A stretch of DNA of 64,000 bases. It comes from Schizochytrium sp. CCTCC M209059 (Eukaryota; Sar; Bigyra; Thraustochytrida; Thraustochytriidae). Shown one piece after another: positions 20,201 to 29,230 of the stretch; the first letter of the stretch is position 1; every line of letters begins with the position of its first letter. The stretch lies in NCBI GenBank assembly GCA_000818945.1, contig KN805379.1, positions 231,087-295,086 of the forward strand, written 5' to 3'. Both the position numbers and the translations under genes were made by a program. The notes beneath the pieces are model-generated. The model did no database searches, was not told the origin of the DNA, and saw only the letters and a list, made by a program, of their open reading frames with translations.

Positions 20201-20406
20201 ACACCGCTTTCCCCAAGATGCAGCTCACAGCCCAAAAATTTACATCCGGATCGAAGCTTGCAAAGGAGCACTTACATGTTCGCGACACGGACAAGGTCAA
20301 GCTTCCTTCCCTCAAGGCTATGAACAAGGTCCAACTCTCTGGAAGTGGCCGCAAAACTTTCTTGCTACCTCGAAGGGCAAGGAGTGAATTTGAAAGTGGA
20401 GCGTAG
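17275..20406 (+). CDS. Type II membrane protein with three DUF707-like domains
   Basis: 1043 aa, one exon. A short basic/acidic cytosolic tail precedes one hydrophobic anchor (about residues 59-82), as in Golgi type II glycosyltransferases. Three homologous domains follow, near 151-367, 442-632 and 741-925. Each starts with a hydrophobic strand (ILVVIMA, VLAIVVGG, LIIVVAGD), then FD.(A/C).VY.G in copies 2 and 3, a Y.Y.W(F/L)P segment and a late acidic/aromatic block ending in DAAP in copies 2 and 3. This is the pattern of DUF707, a nucleotide-diphospho-sugar-transferase-like family. The acidic triad is intact only in copy 3 (DDD, 817-819); copy 1 has ETN (245-247) and copy 2 has DSN (521-523). 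Probably one catalytic and two degenerate modules. Substrate unknown. Confidence 0.75.
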   Translation: MLRPALSVNVSGGTGGGKGFHDDDEVKMAFSEVRKSPHSSRETSAFAGSRGDKDVKSRAVCIVLILIVLATVAVWASTAASLMMTSPIAKFALDDVNLDEVLFQRQARTATCINELSLRHTLQGKSQHAGDIEECPQIQWLAHPDHRWQDMKILVVIMATPEAVPQLDEWLGHDWLHVIIVKDTGRNNGFQLSHRHEKLARYVVELEADSPFLGSLDGRRRHWTAVARALQPLRMRNYKYTWFPETNVRMDVQSVQRMLHIAAFYDVRAGHPALGTNLGSRISAEKNSKIRGLAPVQWSGNAVEWVAGIGTVAPFFRSDAVPEVLTLLESSLIWSMSCGPEIILGEFMAMSGAQLAVVSAVNYDYHSMENQDKMNACMKLHGNVLSTSSMDAYRQLIAKSCPWCISTSTDAQVFAASLQQLPMDPNLPPRWRSQRFLHESRFRVLAIVVGGDDLRFEHLSGYEQFDIALVYTGTSGAKFRAFSKDADFAYRLRGDKFTVARRILLEIDNWAANYEYVWFPDSNVDMTVLSLQQLVNVASRMKATLAHPAWTRMAAREKEHVHIQDEPAFEQRQGMSVHFVNRMPMDAPLLRVDAVEYLLPTLIGDGTFLDILWPQLLRKPLTAIVDAAPYRQRAISVAPRGHETPEQLLHYGCVEDFPIKMGDKITRFQFQMLVRRNEDKDWCSIEPYRHWIDELRKPTDGVAVEEHTLAWEERALSTLRVDPTLLPLWWGQQRLAKVRGRNLIIVVAGDNSLHRAWASNPSFDLCVVYFGNNMNIFREYQKESTYAFNVKGMKWQLVRYALNNIDYRRYEYVWLPDDDITMHPDLVAKMFDLAVLYDVRLGQPAVHSFGAHYHHHVVRGNWSIHFVNFIEIMVPLLRVDSIEYLFPLWDLDMVESGYGLDSLWPQFLRRKMYGVFDAAPCNHTGGKIMGGRKDTFYSRLKIDPLEELRLTMMPYDCFELWNVTEILGHVTIEEHNTAFPKMQLTAQKFTSGSKLAKEHLHVRDTDKVKLPSLKAMNKVQLSGSGRKTFLLPRRARSEFESGA

Positions 20407-20605
20407 TCGATGTCGGTAGATTTATAAAATGCAAACGCAATGAAATGGAGAAGCACAATCTCCGAGTCTACACATTTGAAATGAGCTGCTACGTAACTCG
20501 TACGAAACAATAACAACAAGTACAGGATCTATTGTTGTCATCTGTGAATTTTGAAAGCGACGGCATGTAGGTTGGTTGGGCAGATGAATGAATCTGTTCA
20601 AGCTA

Positions 20606-20722
20606 TTTTTTTTTGGGGGGGGGGGGGAGGGGGGAGGGAGAAAAACAAATGTGGCGGTTGTGCTTTTTTTTTGGGGGGGGGGTGGAGGGGGGAGAGAGAA
20701 AAACAAATGTCGCGGTTGTGCT
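20606..20722 (+). repeat. Tandem duplication of a 58-bp T/G-tract segment
   Basis: Units 20606-20663 and 20664-20722 each contain an oligo-T run, an oligo-G run of 10-13, GGAGGGGGGAG-like purines, and then AAAAACAAATGT.GCGGTTGTGC. The G-runs could form a quadruplex on the plus strand. Confidence 0.8.
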
Positions 20723-20964
20723 TGCATCGCACATTGCTTACGCCGCCAATGACTTCAAACTTTGGGAGCTGAGGTTGATTACCCTTCATAGATCTCTTGG
20801 ACCTCACTTTCGTCATGATGTTCGGAAACGTGCTTACATATTTTTTTTTTTAATGTCGGTATCAGGTTGTAAAAGAAATCCTTAGGTGATCCTGAACCAT
20901 TGCCGCCGCGCAATTGCGAAGAGGGCCCCGAGGGCGATCAAAAAGCAAGTCTCACCGTCTGGCC

Positions 20965-21006
20965 TTACCTTACCTTACCTTACCTTACCTTACCTTACCT
21001 TACCTT
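20965..21006 (+). repeat. (CTTAC)n pentanucleotide repeat
   Basis: About eight perfect copies of CTTAC between the convergent genes. It resembles neither the usual TTAGGG telomere repeat nor an ORF. Confidence 0.85.
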
Positions 21007-21406
21007 GCCCACTTAAGGTCTAAGAGAGGTTGAGCCCCGTGGGATATCAAATGTAAACTATCTTGTCTTGAGACTTTTGAAAAATACACTCCACCATCCC
21101 AAACTTTCGCCCGCCGCCGTTGAAGCGGAAAGTCGCTGCAATTTTCAAGATGTTTGAGTTTAGAAAGGAAACGAAAGCAAGGACACAGCGAAAAAGAGGA
21201 GGAAAATGAGGTAAAAGAGTTGGAGACAATCCGAGTTTTCCCTGTCGAGTCCACCATTCCTTCGATTCAATGATAAGATGATCGATCGATCGATCCACGC
21301 GCCGGACAGCTAAAACGAGTGTCCGAGTTGCAGCACCGATCTTTCCAATAAAGGAAAAAGAACGCGTGCTTTTTTCTCTCTCTCCGCACAGACCCAATTG
21401 GGTGGT

Positions 21407-24400
21407 CTACTCACGTCGGAGTTCGCGATTAAACGTGCAAAGCTCTTTGGCAAAGGTGTCATTGGAACGAAGCACAACGTTAAAGAGGGCAGGATTGGAA
21501 AGTGCGGGGCCGAGCTTGGTGAAGAGCGCATCATAAGCCTCCCGAATGCGCGGCTCGCGCACAGCCGATTGAGCGGACAAGAATTGCTGACGCTGTTTCT
21601 CAAACTCTGCAGGCGCGCAAAAGATGAGAGGCATGATAGGCTTGGCCATGGACCACTGATTCGGGAGCTCCGAAGACCCGCTCGAGAAAAGCTGGTCCAT
21701 AACAACGGCCAATAGGCTGCTGAAAAGATTCGGGTGGGCGCGCTCATGTTCTTGGAAGAGAAGCGCAGCACGGCGGTACTCTTCGAGCGAGGTCGTATCA
21801 CCGCGCGAGCGGTGCTCAGGATTCAACACGGCGCGCACACGGCGCAAGGGGTCCGTGTCGACGGCGTTGCCATCACCCTTGCCGTCATCTCCAGGAGGAC
21901 CGTGGACCGCGGCTGCGGCGCGACAGCGAAAGATGGCAATCGACTCGACAGCACTTGCTGCCGGTGAGCTGAGCTGGGCGTTGCCCGAGACGAGCGCCTC
22001 ACCGAGGCAGCACATGATGCGCGCAAACAGTGAAGGCGAGAGGTCTACGAGTGCAATGACGAACTTCTCCGACAGTTGGTTGAGAAGACTCACGAGCGCC
22101 TTTGACATCTTCGGAAAGGACATGGTGTGTTTTGGCGAAGAGGCAAGCGCAAGCTCGAGCGTGACCCGGCGCGCATCAAGCAGGCAGCTGTCCCCAAAGA
22201 GCTGAAAGGTGCCCAGCGGCGCGTACCTGCCGTTGAGCATGCGGCTCAGCGTGATCAGGCAAACACGCGAGCACTTTTGCTGTGGCTCCTCGAGATCAAC
22301 CGTGATGCCAGGTCCAATCGCGCCAGGTCCGACATCGATAACGGTGCCGTTCATGTTTTCCACCTTCTTCTTGTCGCTGCTTCCGCTGCTACTGAGGAAT
22401 TCTTCGCCCATAGCAATAACCGCCTCCTGGAGCGCCTGCATAGACAATGGATCGTTGGTCGCCCCATTGCTGCCAATCTCGGTGCCGAGCGCCTGCGAAA
22501 GGGATTCCATCACGGGGTTGTTCATGTTATCCACAAGCTTGGATCGAATGGCCTCGCGCTTTTCATGACGAGTGCGCTGCGCTTCGCGCGTGCGCTCGAG
22601 CGCCTGCAGCTGCGGGGTGCAGAATGCCACCAACACGCGCGCTGCCTCACGAAAGAGAATGAGACCGCCCGCGGATAACGACGGAAAAACAATGCGAGAA
22701 CCACGGTTGTGCACGAGCTCGGAGAGAAGTTTGAGCAACGGCACCATAACTTCAAAGTTGTCGTGAAAGGTCGAGGCAAGAACCGCAAGCAGCGTGATAC
22801 GGTTCGGGTAGAACCACGAAAAGATGAGCTCAAACTCGCGCGCCGCCGAGGCGGAGGAAATGACACCACGAAGGTCACGAAGCAAGCCAATGGTGGGGCC
22901 TATCAAGGACGGGTTGCGAAGGTCATTGCTGTTGGAATCGACAATGCGTAGCAGACCATCTGCAACTTCCGTCATTGGCTGCATAAAGGACACAAAGCGC
23001 TCTTCGACCTGGTCGTGCGAAGTGTACATGTTCGCGTTCACATCGAACATGTTCTCCGGGACCTGACTCGAGTTTTGCGACGAAGGGTACCGCGTTTGCG
23101 TATAGAGCAGCTTGGATAGAGTCGCCATGAGAAAGGTGCGGGCCCGACCATGCTTTGGCTCCCGAAGCAGGGGAAAACGCTCGGCAGATGGGTTTTGCAA
23201 AAGGTCTTGAATCACTTCGCTCTCGAGGAGCAGACGACCGCTACTCATGAGCCGCGGGGTGTGCACCTTGCCCGTGTGAACAATGGTGACTCCCATGCTT
23301 AGCTGATACAATACGCTCAAGGCACGCTGCACAAGCATAACTGGCGCCGAAGAATCATCGAGCTGCGCGTTGCGTTCATTCACGTGCTGAGCAAATTGTA
23401 AGAGGCCAAAGATGCGACGCATTGCCACATCCAAGAGTGCGCGGTCCCCACCTTGCACGCCGACGCGCGCTGCGATACTGTGCTGCATAGCCGCGACGCG
23501 AGCATTGTTTTCTTCCTCGGATTTGATTTCCGACGCGCTGAGCTCGTCGACCAAGAGGCCTTGCTGCTTCATGCCGCCGTTATTGTTGTTGTTGTTGTTG
23601 CTGCTGCTGCCATTGTTGTTATCAGCGTTTCCATCCGACATACCTGTGTCGTTATCGGGCTGTTTGTCTGCGATGGCGCGCGTGCTGCTGGCCCCACTGC
23701 TGCCCGAAGATCCGGTCTGGTTGAGTCTATCAAGCGAGGGGGAAGGCGCTGGCAAGGCACGAAGCTGCATGGAGCGCATCTCCGAGCCGGGCCCGATCAT
23801 CAGCGAAGTCGTCGCTCCACCAGCGCCGTTGGGCACCATCGCCCCCCTTCGCAGAAAGGCAAAGTTCATGTAGCCGGAATAGTCGTCGACGAGCTCGACA
23901 GAACGGTCGCGCGCGGGACGCTCCGCCTCGTCCTCTCGCGCGCGAGACTCAATGTAGAGCGTTTGAAAACAGCGGAAAAAGTAAAGCGTGGCCAGCTCGA
24001 GGCGCCAGCCGGCATTGCTCCCGAACCCAAAAATGAGAGCAGCCGGAGACTCGCCCCTTGAAGCAATGACGTCCTCGGTCCGCTGCGAATCGGTGACCAT
24101 CTTGAAGACAAGCGCAGCCAGCTCAGCATTCAGTTCTTCCAGACGTTCAATGGCGCGCGCCGAGACACGCGTCACGTGGCCGCCCACGATGGCGCCCACA
24201 ACGTATGAGAGAAAGGCAAGGCGCGCCTGCGAGTCTGCGAGACGGCATTTGGCCATGAGCAAAGTTTGCCCCTGCGGGTTGGACAAAAGCGCCGTGACGG
24301 CCTGAGCGCGCTCGTTCACGGCAGTCAAAAACAGCTCGCCGACCCCGGAGGCAGAGTAACCATAACGAAAGCGCGCCAGTGTTGACAACGGCGTCAATTG

Positions 24401-25882
24401 CTCTAGCAGCATGCCCTCGTCGTCGAGGGGATTGTCCTCGATTCCACCCGAACCCCGACCAAAACTTCCAAAGCCTTGTCGACTCGTGCCCAGGAGCTCC
24501 GAGGCGGCCTCGCCGCCCTCGTCAAGCTCCTCGAGAGCGGCTGCGCTGCACATGTCCGCCCGCGTCGAGACAAAGGCTTGCACGACGCGAGGTACGTATT
24601 GGTCGAGGCCGCGCAGGTACCCGGGCTGGTTCATGCCGTCGCGATTCGCGCCCTCGCGGATGCGCAGGTAGGGCGTTGGCAGAACGAGGGCGCTCCACAA
24701 GCGAACGAGGTAGTGGACGGAGCGCGTGGAGACGGTGCGCCACGCTGCGAGAGTTTCCTCGGTAAACTGTGCAAGTGCTTCCAACCAGAGCTGGTACTGG
24801 GGCGGCTTGGCAAGCTCGACGAGCTGGAAATGGCTTTTCATACGCGAGAGAAGCCGGCACAGGTGGTGGAGACAGGCGTCGCTGTGGCTGAGGCCGGTCT
24901 TCTCCTTCATGAGCTGCGTGGAGCCTTCCAAAAGGGCAACGAGGAACTCATGACGGGTGCTCTCCTCAAAGACGGAGCGCCTGGTCGAGGCCAACAGGGC
25001 GATGCACTGAAGCGCCATGCTGGCGGCGCCGTCTTCGGAGCCATCAATTTCGCTCTCGTTCTGGACTTGCCATTGCGCGTTGTAAATCTGAAAAAGAAGC
25101 CGCAGCGCGTTCGCGTTGGCAATATCCTTGGTCCACTCGATGGGGATGTAAAGGCAGGCGACCACGTCGTCGCTCTCGCTGTAACCGGTGCCGACAAAAT
25201 CGTACGCGAGGCAAGTTTGCAAGGTCTTGAGGGCCTCTCTGAGAATGGAGCGGTCTCGTGCGGGCTCTTGCGAGCTGAACGCCTGGTTCACCGTTTTCAG
25301 CGCCAGCATAAACGCACGCGAGAGTCCATCTTGTTCCCTGAAAGCTTGCGCGGCCTGACGACCCTCGGGGTCCAGGCGACCGTTTGGCTCTGTGCGTCCA
25401 AGCTCGAACTCGGTAATGAGGTCTGTGAGGATACGGAGTCCGAGGATGGCGTGCTGTGCGCCGGCGTGAAGAAACTGCACGATCTCATTCATTAATCTTC
25501 GCAGCTCTGGGTCCGAAACCCATCCGAGCTTCGTCAGTCGGCAGAGGACCTGGATCGTTGCCTTGGTCACGAAATCGTTTGGGTCCGATGACGAGGACGC
25601 CAGCCTCCGCAGCAAGAACTGCTGCAAGTGGACGCGTTGTGTAGAGGTCACATTGCGCCAATCTTTCGAGAGGATAAGCAGCAGACCTTTCGAGGCATAC
25701 AGAAGCGCATACTGCGATGTGGAATTTTCCAGTGTGTACTGCAGCTGCGGCAAGTACTGTGCTGAGGATTGCAGCCGCAAGAGCCACCGTTGCGCTTCGA
25801 GTTTCTCGATCAAGGTGGCATTTTGTCCGCTATAGAGCAGAGCGCACAAGCTTTCCAGCTTGTTCAACTCTGAGGCGTCCAT
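21407..25882 (-). CDS. XPO7: Exportin-7 (RanBP16), nuclear transport receptor
   Basis: Karyopherin-beta family export receptor that works with Ran-GTP through the nuclear pore. The start at 25882 (MDASELNKLESLCALLY) aligns with the animal N-terminus; an in-frame extension to 25924 is possible. Family segments appear in order: DFVTKATIQVLCRLTKLGW, YDFVGT, HHLCRLLSRMKSHFQL, SVHYLVRLWSAL, FLSYVVGAIVGG, LVGLLRDLRG-like, LVHNRGSRIVFPS..G.ILFREA, G.FQLFGD and NQWSM.KP..PLI. Length is 1491 aa against about 1087 in animals. The excess is inserts, including an Asn-rich stretch (about 23580-23625) and a Ser/Asp linker. The ORF ends ..LRRE-TAG, and this stop overlaps a strong GTGAGT donor at 21408-21413, so a short spliced 3' exon is possible. 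Confidence 0.92.
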   Translation of the reverse strand: MDASELNKLESLCALLYSGQNATLIEKLEAQRWLLRLQSSAQYLPQLQYTLENSTSQYALLYASKGLLLILSKDWRNVTSTQRVHLQQFLLRRLASSSSDPNDFVTKATIQVLCRLTKLGWVSDPELRRLMNEIVQFLHAGAQHAILGLRILTDLITEFELGRTEPNGRLDPEGRQAAQAFREQDGLSRAFMLALKTVNQAFSSQEPARDRSILREALKTLQTCLAYDFVGTGYSESDDVVACLYIPIEWTKDIANANALRLLFQIYNAQWQVQNESEIDGSEDGAASMALQCIALLASTRRSVFEESTRHEFLVALLEGSTQLMKEKTGLSHSDACLHHLCRLLSRMKSHFQLVELAKPPQYQLWLEALAQFTEETLAAWRTVSTRSVHYLVRLWSALVLPTPYLRIREGANRDGMNQPGYLRGLDQYVPRVVQAFVSTRADMCSAAALEELDEGGEAASELLGTSRQGFGSFGRGSGGIEDNPLDDEGMLLEQLTPLSTLARFRYGYSASGVGELFLTAVNERAQAVTALLSNPQGQTLLMAKCRLADSQARLAFLSYVVGAIVGGHVTRVSARAIERLEELNAELAALVFKMVTDSQRTEDVIASRGESPAALIFGFGSNAGWRLELATLYFFRCFQTLYIESRAREDEAERPARDRSVELVDDYSGYMNFAFLRRGAMVPNGAGGATTSLMIGPGSEMRSMQLRALPAPSPSLDRLNQTGSSGSSGASSTRAIADKQPDNDTGMSDGNADNNNGSSSNNNNNNNGGMKQQGLLVDELSASEIKSEEENNARVAAMQHSIAARVGVQGGDRALLDVAMRRIFGLLQFAQHVNERNAQLDDSSAPVMLVQRALSVLYQLSMGVTIVHTGKVHTPRLMSSGRLLLESEVIQDLLQNPSAERFPLLREPKHGRARTFLMATLSKLLYTQTRYPSSQNSSQVPENMFDVNANMYTSHDQVEERFVSFMQPMTEVADGLLRIVDSNSNDLRNPSLIGPTIGLLRDLRGVISSASAAREFELIFSWFYPNRITLLAVLASTFHDNFEVMVPLLKLLSELVHNRGSRIVFPSLSAGGLILFREAARVLVAFCTPQLQALERTREAQRTRHEKREAIRSKLVDNMNNPVMESLSQALGTEIGSNGATNDPLSMQALQEAVIAMGEEFLSSSGSSDKKKVENMNGTVIDVGPGAIGPGITVDLEEPQQKCSRVCLITLSRMLNGRYAPLGTFQLFGDSCLLDARRVTLELALASSPKHTMSFPKMSKALVSLLNQLSEKFVIALVDLSPSLFARIMCCLGEALVSGNAQLSSPAASAVESIAIFRCRAAAAVHGPPGDDGKGDGNAVDTDPLRRVRAVLNPEHRSRGDTTSLEEYRRAALLFQEHERAHPNLFSSLLAVVMDQLFSSGSSELPNQWSMAKPIMPLIFCAPAEFEKQRQQFLSAQSAVREPRIREAYDALFTKLGPALSNPALFNVVLRSNDTFAKELCTFNRELRRE

Positions 25883-25931
25883 GGCGGGTGGCTCGTGCTT
25901 TACTTTGCGGTCGCACTCTCCCACTCTCTAT

Positions 25932-25934
<3 letters not shown>

Positions 25935-25978
<44 letters not shown>
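25935..25978 (+). repeat. (CT)n/(CG)n microsatellite in the XPO7 leader
   Basis: About 16 CT units pass into a short CG run just upstream of the XPO7 start codon, probably within its 5' leader. Confidence 0.8.
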
Positions 25979-26303
25979 TTTTTATCTCGCGGGGATGCCT
26001 GTTGATCCTGCTGCTCGTTTCCCTCGTTTCCTTTTTTTTGGATAGCGAGTTGCCGTACGTGCGAGCTGGGGCGTCGCGAGCGAGGAGGTTCTCTCTCCCC
26101 GATGCAACCGCCGGGTGCCCACGGAAGCCGGAGATGTTGCGGATGCACGGCGCGCAAATGAAAGAAAGCACAGACGCTCCTGAGGGGCAAAAAAATCGAA
26201 CGATGTCAAGGTGGTGAAAGGACTCGAGGCCGCGACGGCGCTCGCTGGGGCGCGGCAAGCAAGCTCGCCAACAGCGAAGCTCGCTCCGCTGGCCCTGCCT
26301 CCG

Positions 26304-26387
26304 NNNNNNNNNNNNNNNNNNNNNNNNNNNNNNNNNNNNNNNNNNNNNNNNNNNNNNNNNNNNNNNNNNNNNNNNNNNNNNNNNNNN
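26304..26387. other. Assembly gap (84 N)
   Basis: A run of N inside a very GC-rich part of the divergent spacer. The flanks (..CTGCCTCCG and CCGGTGGCG..) share only CCG, so this gap may be real missing sequence. Confidence 0.99.
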
Positions 26388-26557
26388 CCGGTGGCGGCGA
26401 GAGGGCCCTGCGCGCGCCGCGCGCGCAAGGGTGGCGGCGCGGGGCCTTGCCTGCTGCCTGCTGCCTGCTGCCTGCCTCGCTGCCTGCGCGCTCGCCGCGC
26501 CTGCTGCGCCGCGATCCGACTCGCCCTTCGGTCTCTGCCTGTCCTGGCCTCTTCCCC

Positions 26558-26559
<2 letters not shown>

Positions 26560-26597
<38 letters not shown>

Positions 26598-26637
26598 TCC
26601 TCGTCTGCCTCTGTCTGTCTGTCTGTCTGTCTGTCTC
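26560..26637 (+). repeat. (TTTC)n and (CTGT)n microsatellites
   Basis: About ten TTTC units (26560-26599) are followed, after a short linker, by about seven CTGT units (26611-26637). Confidence 0.85.
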
Positions 26638-26680
26638 AGGCTGTCTGTCGCGAAAAACGTTTTGCCTTCCTTTCTGCGCG

Positions 26681-26750
26681 CACTTGCGCCGCGCTATTCT
26701 CCACTTGCGCGCGCCGCCCGCAACTGCCGCCGCTGCGCCCGCCAAGTGCG
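26681..26750 (+). promoter_or_regulatory. Phased CACTTGCGC promoter array
   Basis: CACTTGCGC starts at 26681 and 26702, a 21-bp period, with CGCGCT-ATTCTC between. A copy in the opposite orientation (CAAGTGCGC) begins near 26743. The array is about 800 bp from both the XPO7 start (minus) and the START-protein ATG at 27502 (plus). Confidence 0.55.
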
Positions 26751-27501
26751 CAAAACGCGCCGCGCGGGGTTCCGCGTTCTTTTCGTTCCAACGCCGGCCC
26801 TACGGTTAGTATCTTTGCTGGGCTGGCGGACGCGTCGCCGCGCGCGGGGCGAGGGTTGGGCCACATTCTTCAGGCCGCTTCGCGAAGAATCTAAATCGAG
26901 GTAGGAGGCCTCCTACGAGTAGGCCTGGTCTGTCTTGGGGATGGATGATCATGATGATGCGAGTCGGTAATGGCGGATGAAATGGACGTGCAGACGCGAG
27001 AGGGAGAAGAAGCGCTTCGTGCGGCCGATGGCGGAGTGAGAAGTCGCCACATCGTCGGTGGTTTCAAAGTGGTTGTGATGGGATCATCGTCCAAGTCCGA
27101 GTCTGAGTCTCCTTTTTACTCTTGAACCACATTTGCTACACTTAATCTTTTTTTTTTTCGAATTGACGAAACGAAATGAAACGGAGGAGGGATGGATTTT
27201 ACAGGAAATGAGAGCGACAACGCCGTCTCGGGCATCCAGCATGGACTGCTCTACTGACTGCGAGCCACAAAAATCGGCCAGTGACTTGATCGATGACACT
27301 CTTTGCAACACCCTCGAGAAGACCAAATAGCTCTACAAGCAGGTTGGCTCAAAACAATAAAAAAGATAAAAAGAGTGTAAGAATTGACAGCGAGCAGTAC
27401 GACGCAGTATTGCGTTTTCCTGCTACAAAGCCAAAAAGCTTCAACGAGATCTCGACGCCGCGAGATCGCCCAAGCGCAGGGGCGCGACGCAGTAGGCGAC
27501 C

Positions 27502-28536
27502 ATGGCCGGCATGTCGCCAGATTGGACGAGCGGCCAGGTCGCCTTCTCGGCCTTCTTCGTGCTCTTTGCCGCAGATGCTTGGCTTCATGGACCTGTTCAA
27601 GGACCTGCACGCCATGCGGCGCTCGCTGTCTCCGTAGCCGCTGCTGTCGCAGGCCGATACGAGGCTTTCCTAGCGGCTCAGTTCGTGTGGCTCGCCGTCT
27701 TGGCGTTCGCAGGCTCACCAACGTCAGTCAAGAAGGCTTCTGCGGCACCTGCAGCCGGTGCTGAGGCGCAGGCGAAGACTGCGACGAAGAAGAGCAAGCG
27801 AGACGGTCTGGACGCTGCAACCGGGACCAGTACGCTACCTGCGCAGGGAAAGAAACTCATCGAAGATTCTCTGTCCAAGTTTGTAAAAAACCTAGATCCT
27901 GTTCACTCTTGTGACGGAAAAACGTGGCAGCTCGAACAGGACAAGGATGGGATCAAGGTCTTTAGCGCGGCCTTCCCCGGACAGTCTACCAAGCGATGGA
28001 AGGTCACCTGCACGTGCAGAGCAGAATCTCTCCACGAGCTTTGTGAGGAGCTCTTCAATTTCGACAAACGTACGGGCGCCTCTGGCTGGGACACCGCGCT
28101 CAAGACCGGCAACATTGTCACGAGTTTTGGTGAGCACTTTACTGTGGCCCGCATGATCACCAACGCCGCAGCAGGCGGTGCGATCTCGTCTCGCGAGTTT
28201 TTTGATTTGCGTGTACGCTACAATGGACCTTCCGAGTACAAATTTGCTCCGGAGAATGGCTGCCTCACGGCCACGGTTGGTCTCGATCCGAAAAAAGACA
28301 AGTCTTGGCTCCCGTCAATGCCCAAGCCCGACAAAAATTACGTCGTGGGAACTTCTTACCCCGGGGGGGGCGTACGGATATCCGCCTTGGGCAAGGATAC
28401 TTTTTTGTACGAGATGGTGACCAACATGAATTTGAATGGCTGGATTCCTACTTCCGTCATTAATACCGCCACGTCGTCGGCCCTTCTCGAGTCGCACCAG
28501 GCCATGCTCGCTCATCTCGACAAAAAGTTTGCCTAG
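27502..28536 (+). CDS. Membrane-anchored START lipid-transfer protein
   Basis: 344 aa, one exon. Residues 11-70 form two to three short hydrophobic segments, then a Lys/Ala-rich linker (about 75-110). A START-type domain fills about 115-344, with WQLEQDKDGIKVFSA, the K.WKVTC strand, ELFNFDKRTGASGWD, SREFFDLR and a C-terminal helix after NGWIPTSVINTATSSAL. START domains carry a single lipid (sterol, ceramide or phospholipid) in a helix-grip pocket. With the membrane anchor this suggests lipid exchange at an organelle surface, as in STARD3-like proteins. Ligand unknown. The AATAAA at 28590 lies 54 nt past the stop. Confidence 0.85.
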   Translation: MAGMSPDWTSGQVAFSAFFVLFAADAWLHGPVQGPARHAALAVSVAAAVAGRYEAFLAAQFVWLAVLAFAGSPTSVKKASAAPAAGAEAQAKTATKKSKRDGLDAATGTSTLPAQGKKLIEDSLSKFVKNLDPVHSCDGKTWQLEQDKDGIKVFSAAFPGQSTKRWKVTCTCRAESLHELCEELFNFDKRTGASGWDTALKTGNIVTSFGEHFTVARMITNAAAGGAISSREFFDLRVRYNGPSEYKFAPENGCLTATVGLDPKKDKSWLPSMPKPDKNYVVGTSYPGGGVRISALGKDTFLYEMVTNMNLNGWIPTSVINTATSSALLESHQAMLAHLDKKFA

Positions 28537-28589
28537 TTTTTGGCAAGAGCCGAGATTCACAGCACATCCGTTGCTCGGTTTCAAGACTG

Positions 28590-28595
28590 AATAAA
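28590..28595 (+). terminator. Poly(A) signal AATAAA of the START gene
   Basis: Canonical hexamer 54 nt after the stop codon. Confidence 0.5.
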
Positions 28596-29106
28596 AAAAT
28601 ATGTAAACGAGTTTCCTTTTTCCTTTTCCTTTTTTCTCTTTTCCGAGTCTTCACCTCACTCCTCACTTGCTGTAAATGGCTGGCTGGTGTCGCAAATAAA
28701 ACCAGCTTTCTAGGCACGATATTCTTCGATAGTATAAAAAAGCCCAACTCGTTCCTATCGCAATCATTGACATTTTCAACATCATCTTTGTAGGTCGTTG
28801 ACCCATGCGCGAATCGACATGTTGAAACAGGATTGTATGCAATCAAATTTGATTGTATTTTTATTTTATCTTTATCAGCAAAAGTATGGTCACGCGCACG
28901 CAAAAGAAGAGGGGACGCGCGTCCGTGGTCCACGAGCATAGCACGCGAACAGCTGCACGGTTTTGGGATCACGACTGACTTTCGTGATCACGAAACCCTG
29001 TGCACTTGCCGCGGTTGGAGCGCGGGTGACCCCCAACCGCGGCTCAGGTCCACAGAAGGTTGAAGAGACCGGTATCGGCGAGGTAGCTAGCAGCTGTGCA
29101 AATTTC

Positions 29107-29162
29107 AAACAAACAAACAAACAAACAAACAACCAACCAACCAACCAACCAACCAACCAAAA
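29107..29162 (+). repeat. (CAAA)n-(CCAA)n compound microsatellite
   Basis: About six CAAA units pass directly into about seven CCAA units near the 3' end of the GT32 gene. Confidence 0.85.
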
Positions 29163-29230
29163 CAAACAAAAGAAAAACCAAAAACAAAAAGAAGGAGACG
29201 AAGGGGAAAACGCAGAAACCGAGTCAGTCA

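Larger units (their letters stand above)
20407..21406. other. Convergent spacer with G-rich duplication and TTACC repeat
   Basis: This lies between the 3' ends of the DUF707 gene (+) and XPO7 (-). It holds a duplicated T8-9/G10-13 segment (20606-20722), a CTTAC tandem repeat (20965-21006) and a GATC run near 21279-21295. A possible 3' exon of XPO7 could lie in 21047-21320. Otherwise nothing coding was recognised. Confidence 0.55.
25883..27501. other. Divergent promoter spacer XPO7(-)/START(+), with assembly gap
   Basis: Holds a CT tract, an 84-base run of N (26304-26387), TTTC (26560-26599) and CTGT (26611-26637) microsatellites, and a two-copy CACTTGCGC array (26681-26710). No gene was recognised. 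ORFs that cross the N run carry no information. Confidence 0.6.
28537..29230. other. Convergent spacer START(+)/GT32(-)
   Basis: Contains the poly(A) signal at 28590 and a CAAA/CCAA microsatellite (29107-29162). No gene or ORF resembling a known family. Confidence 0.5.
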
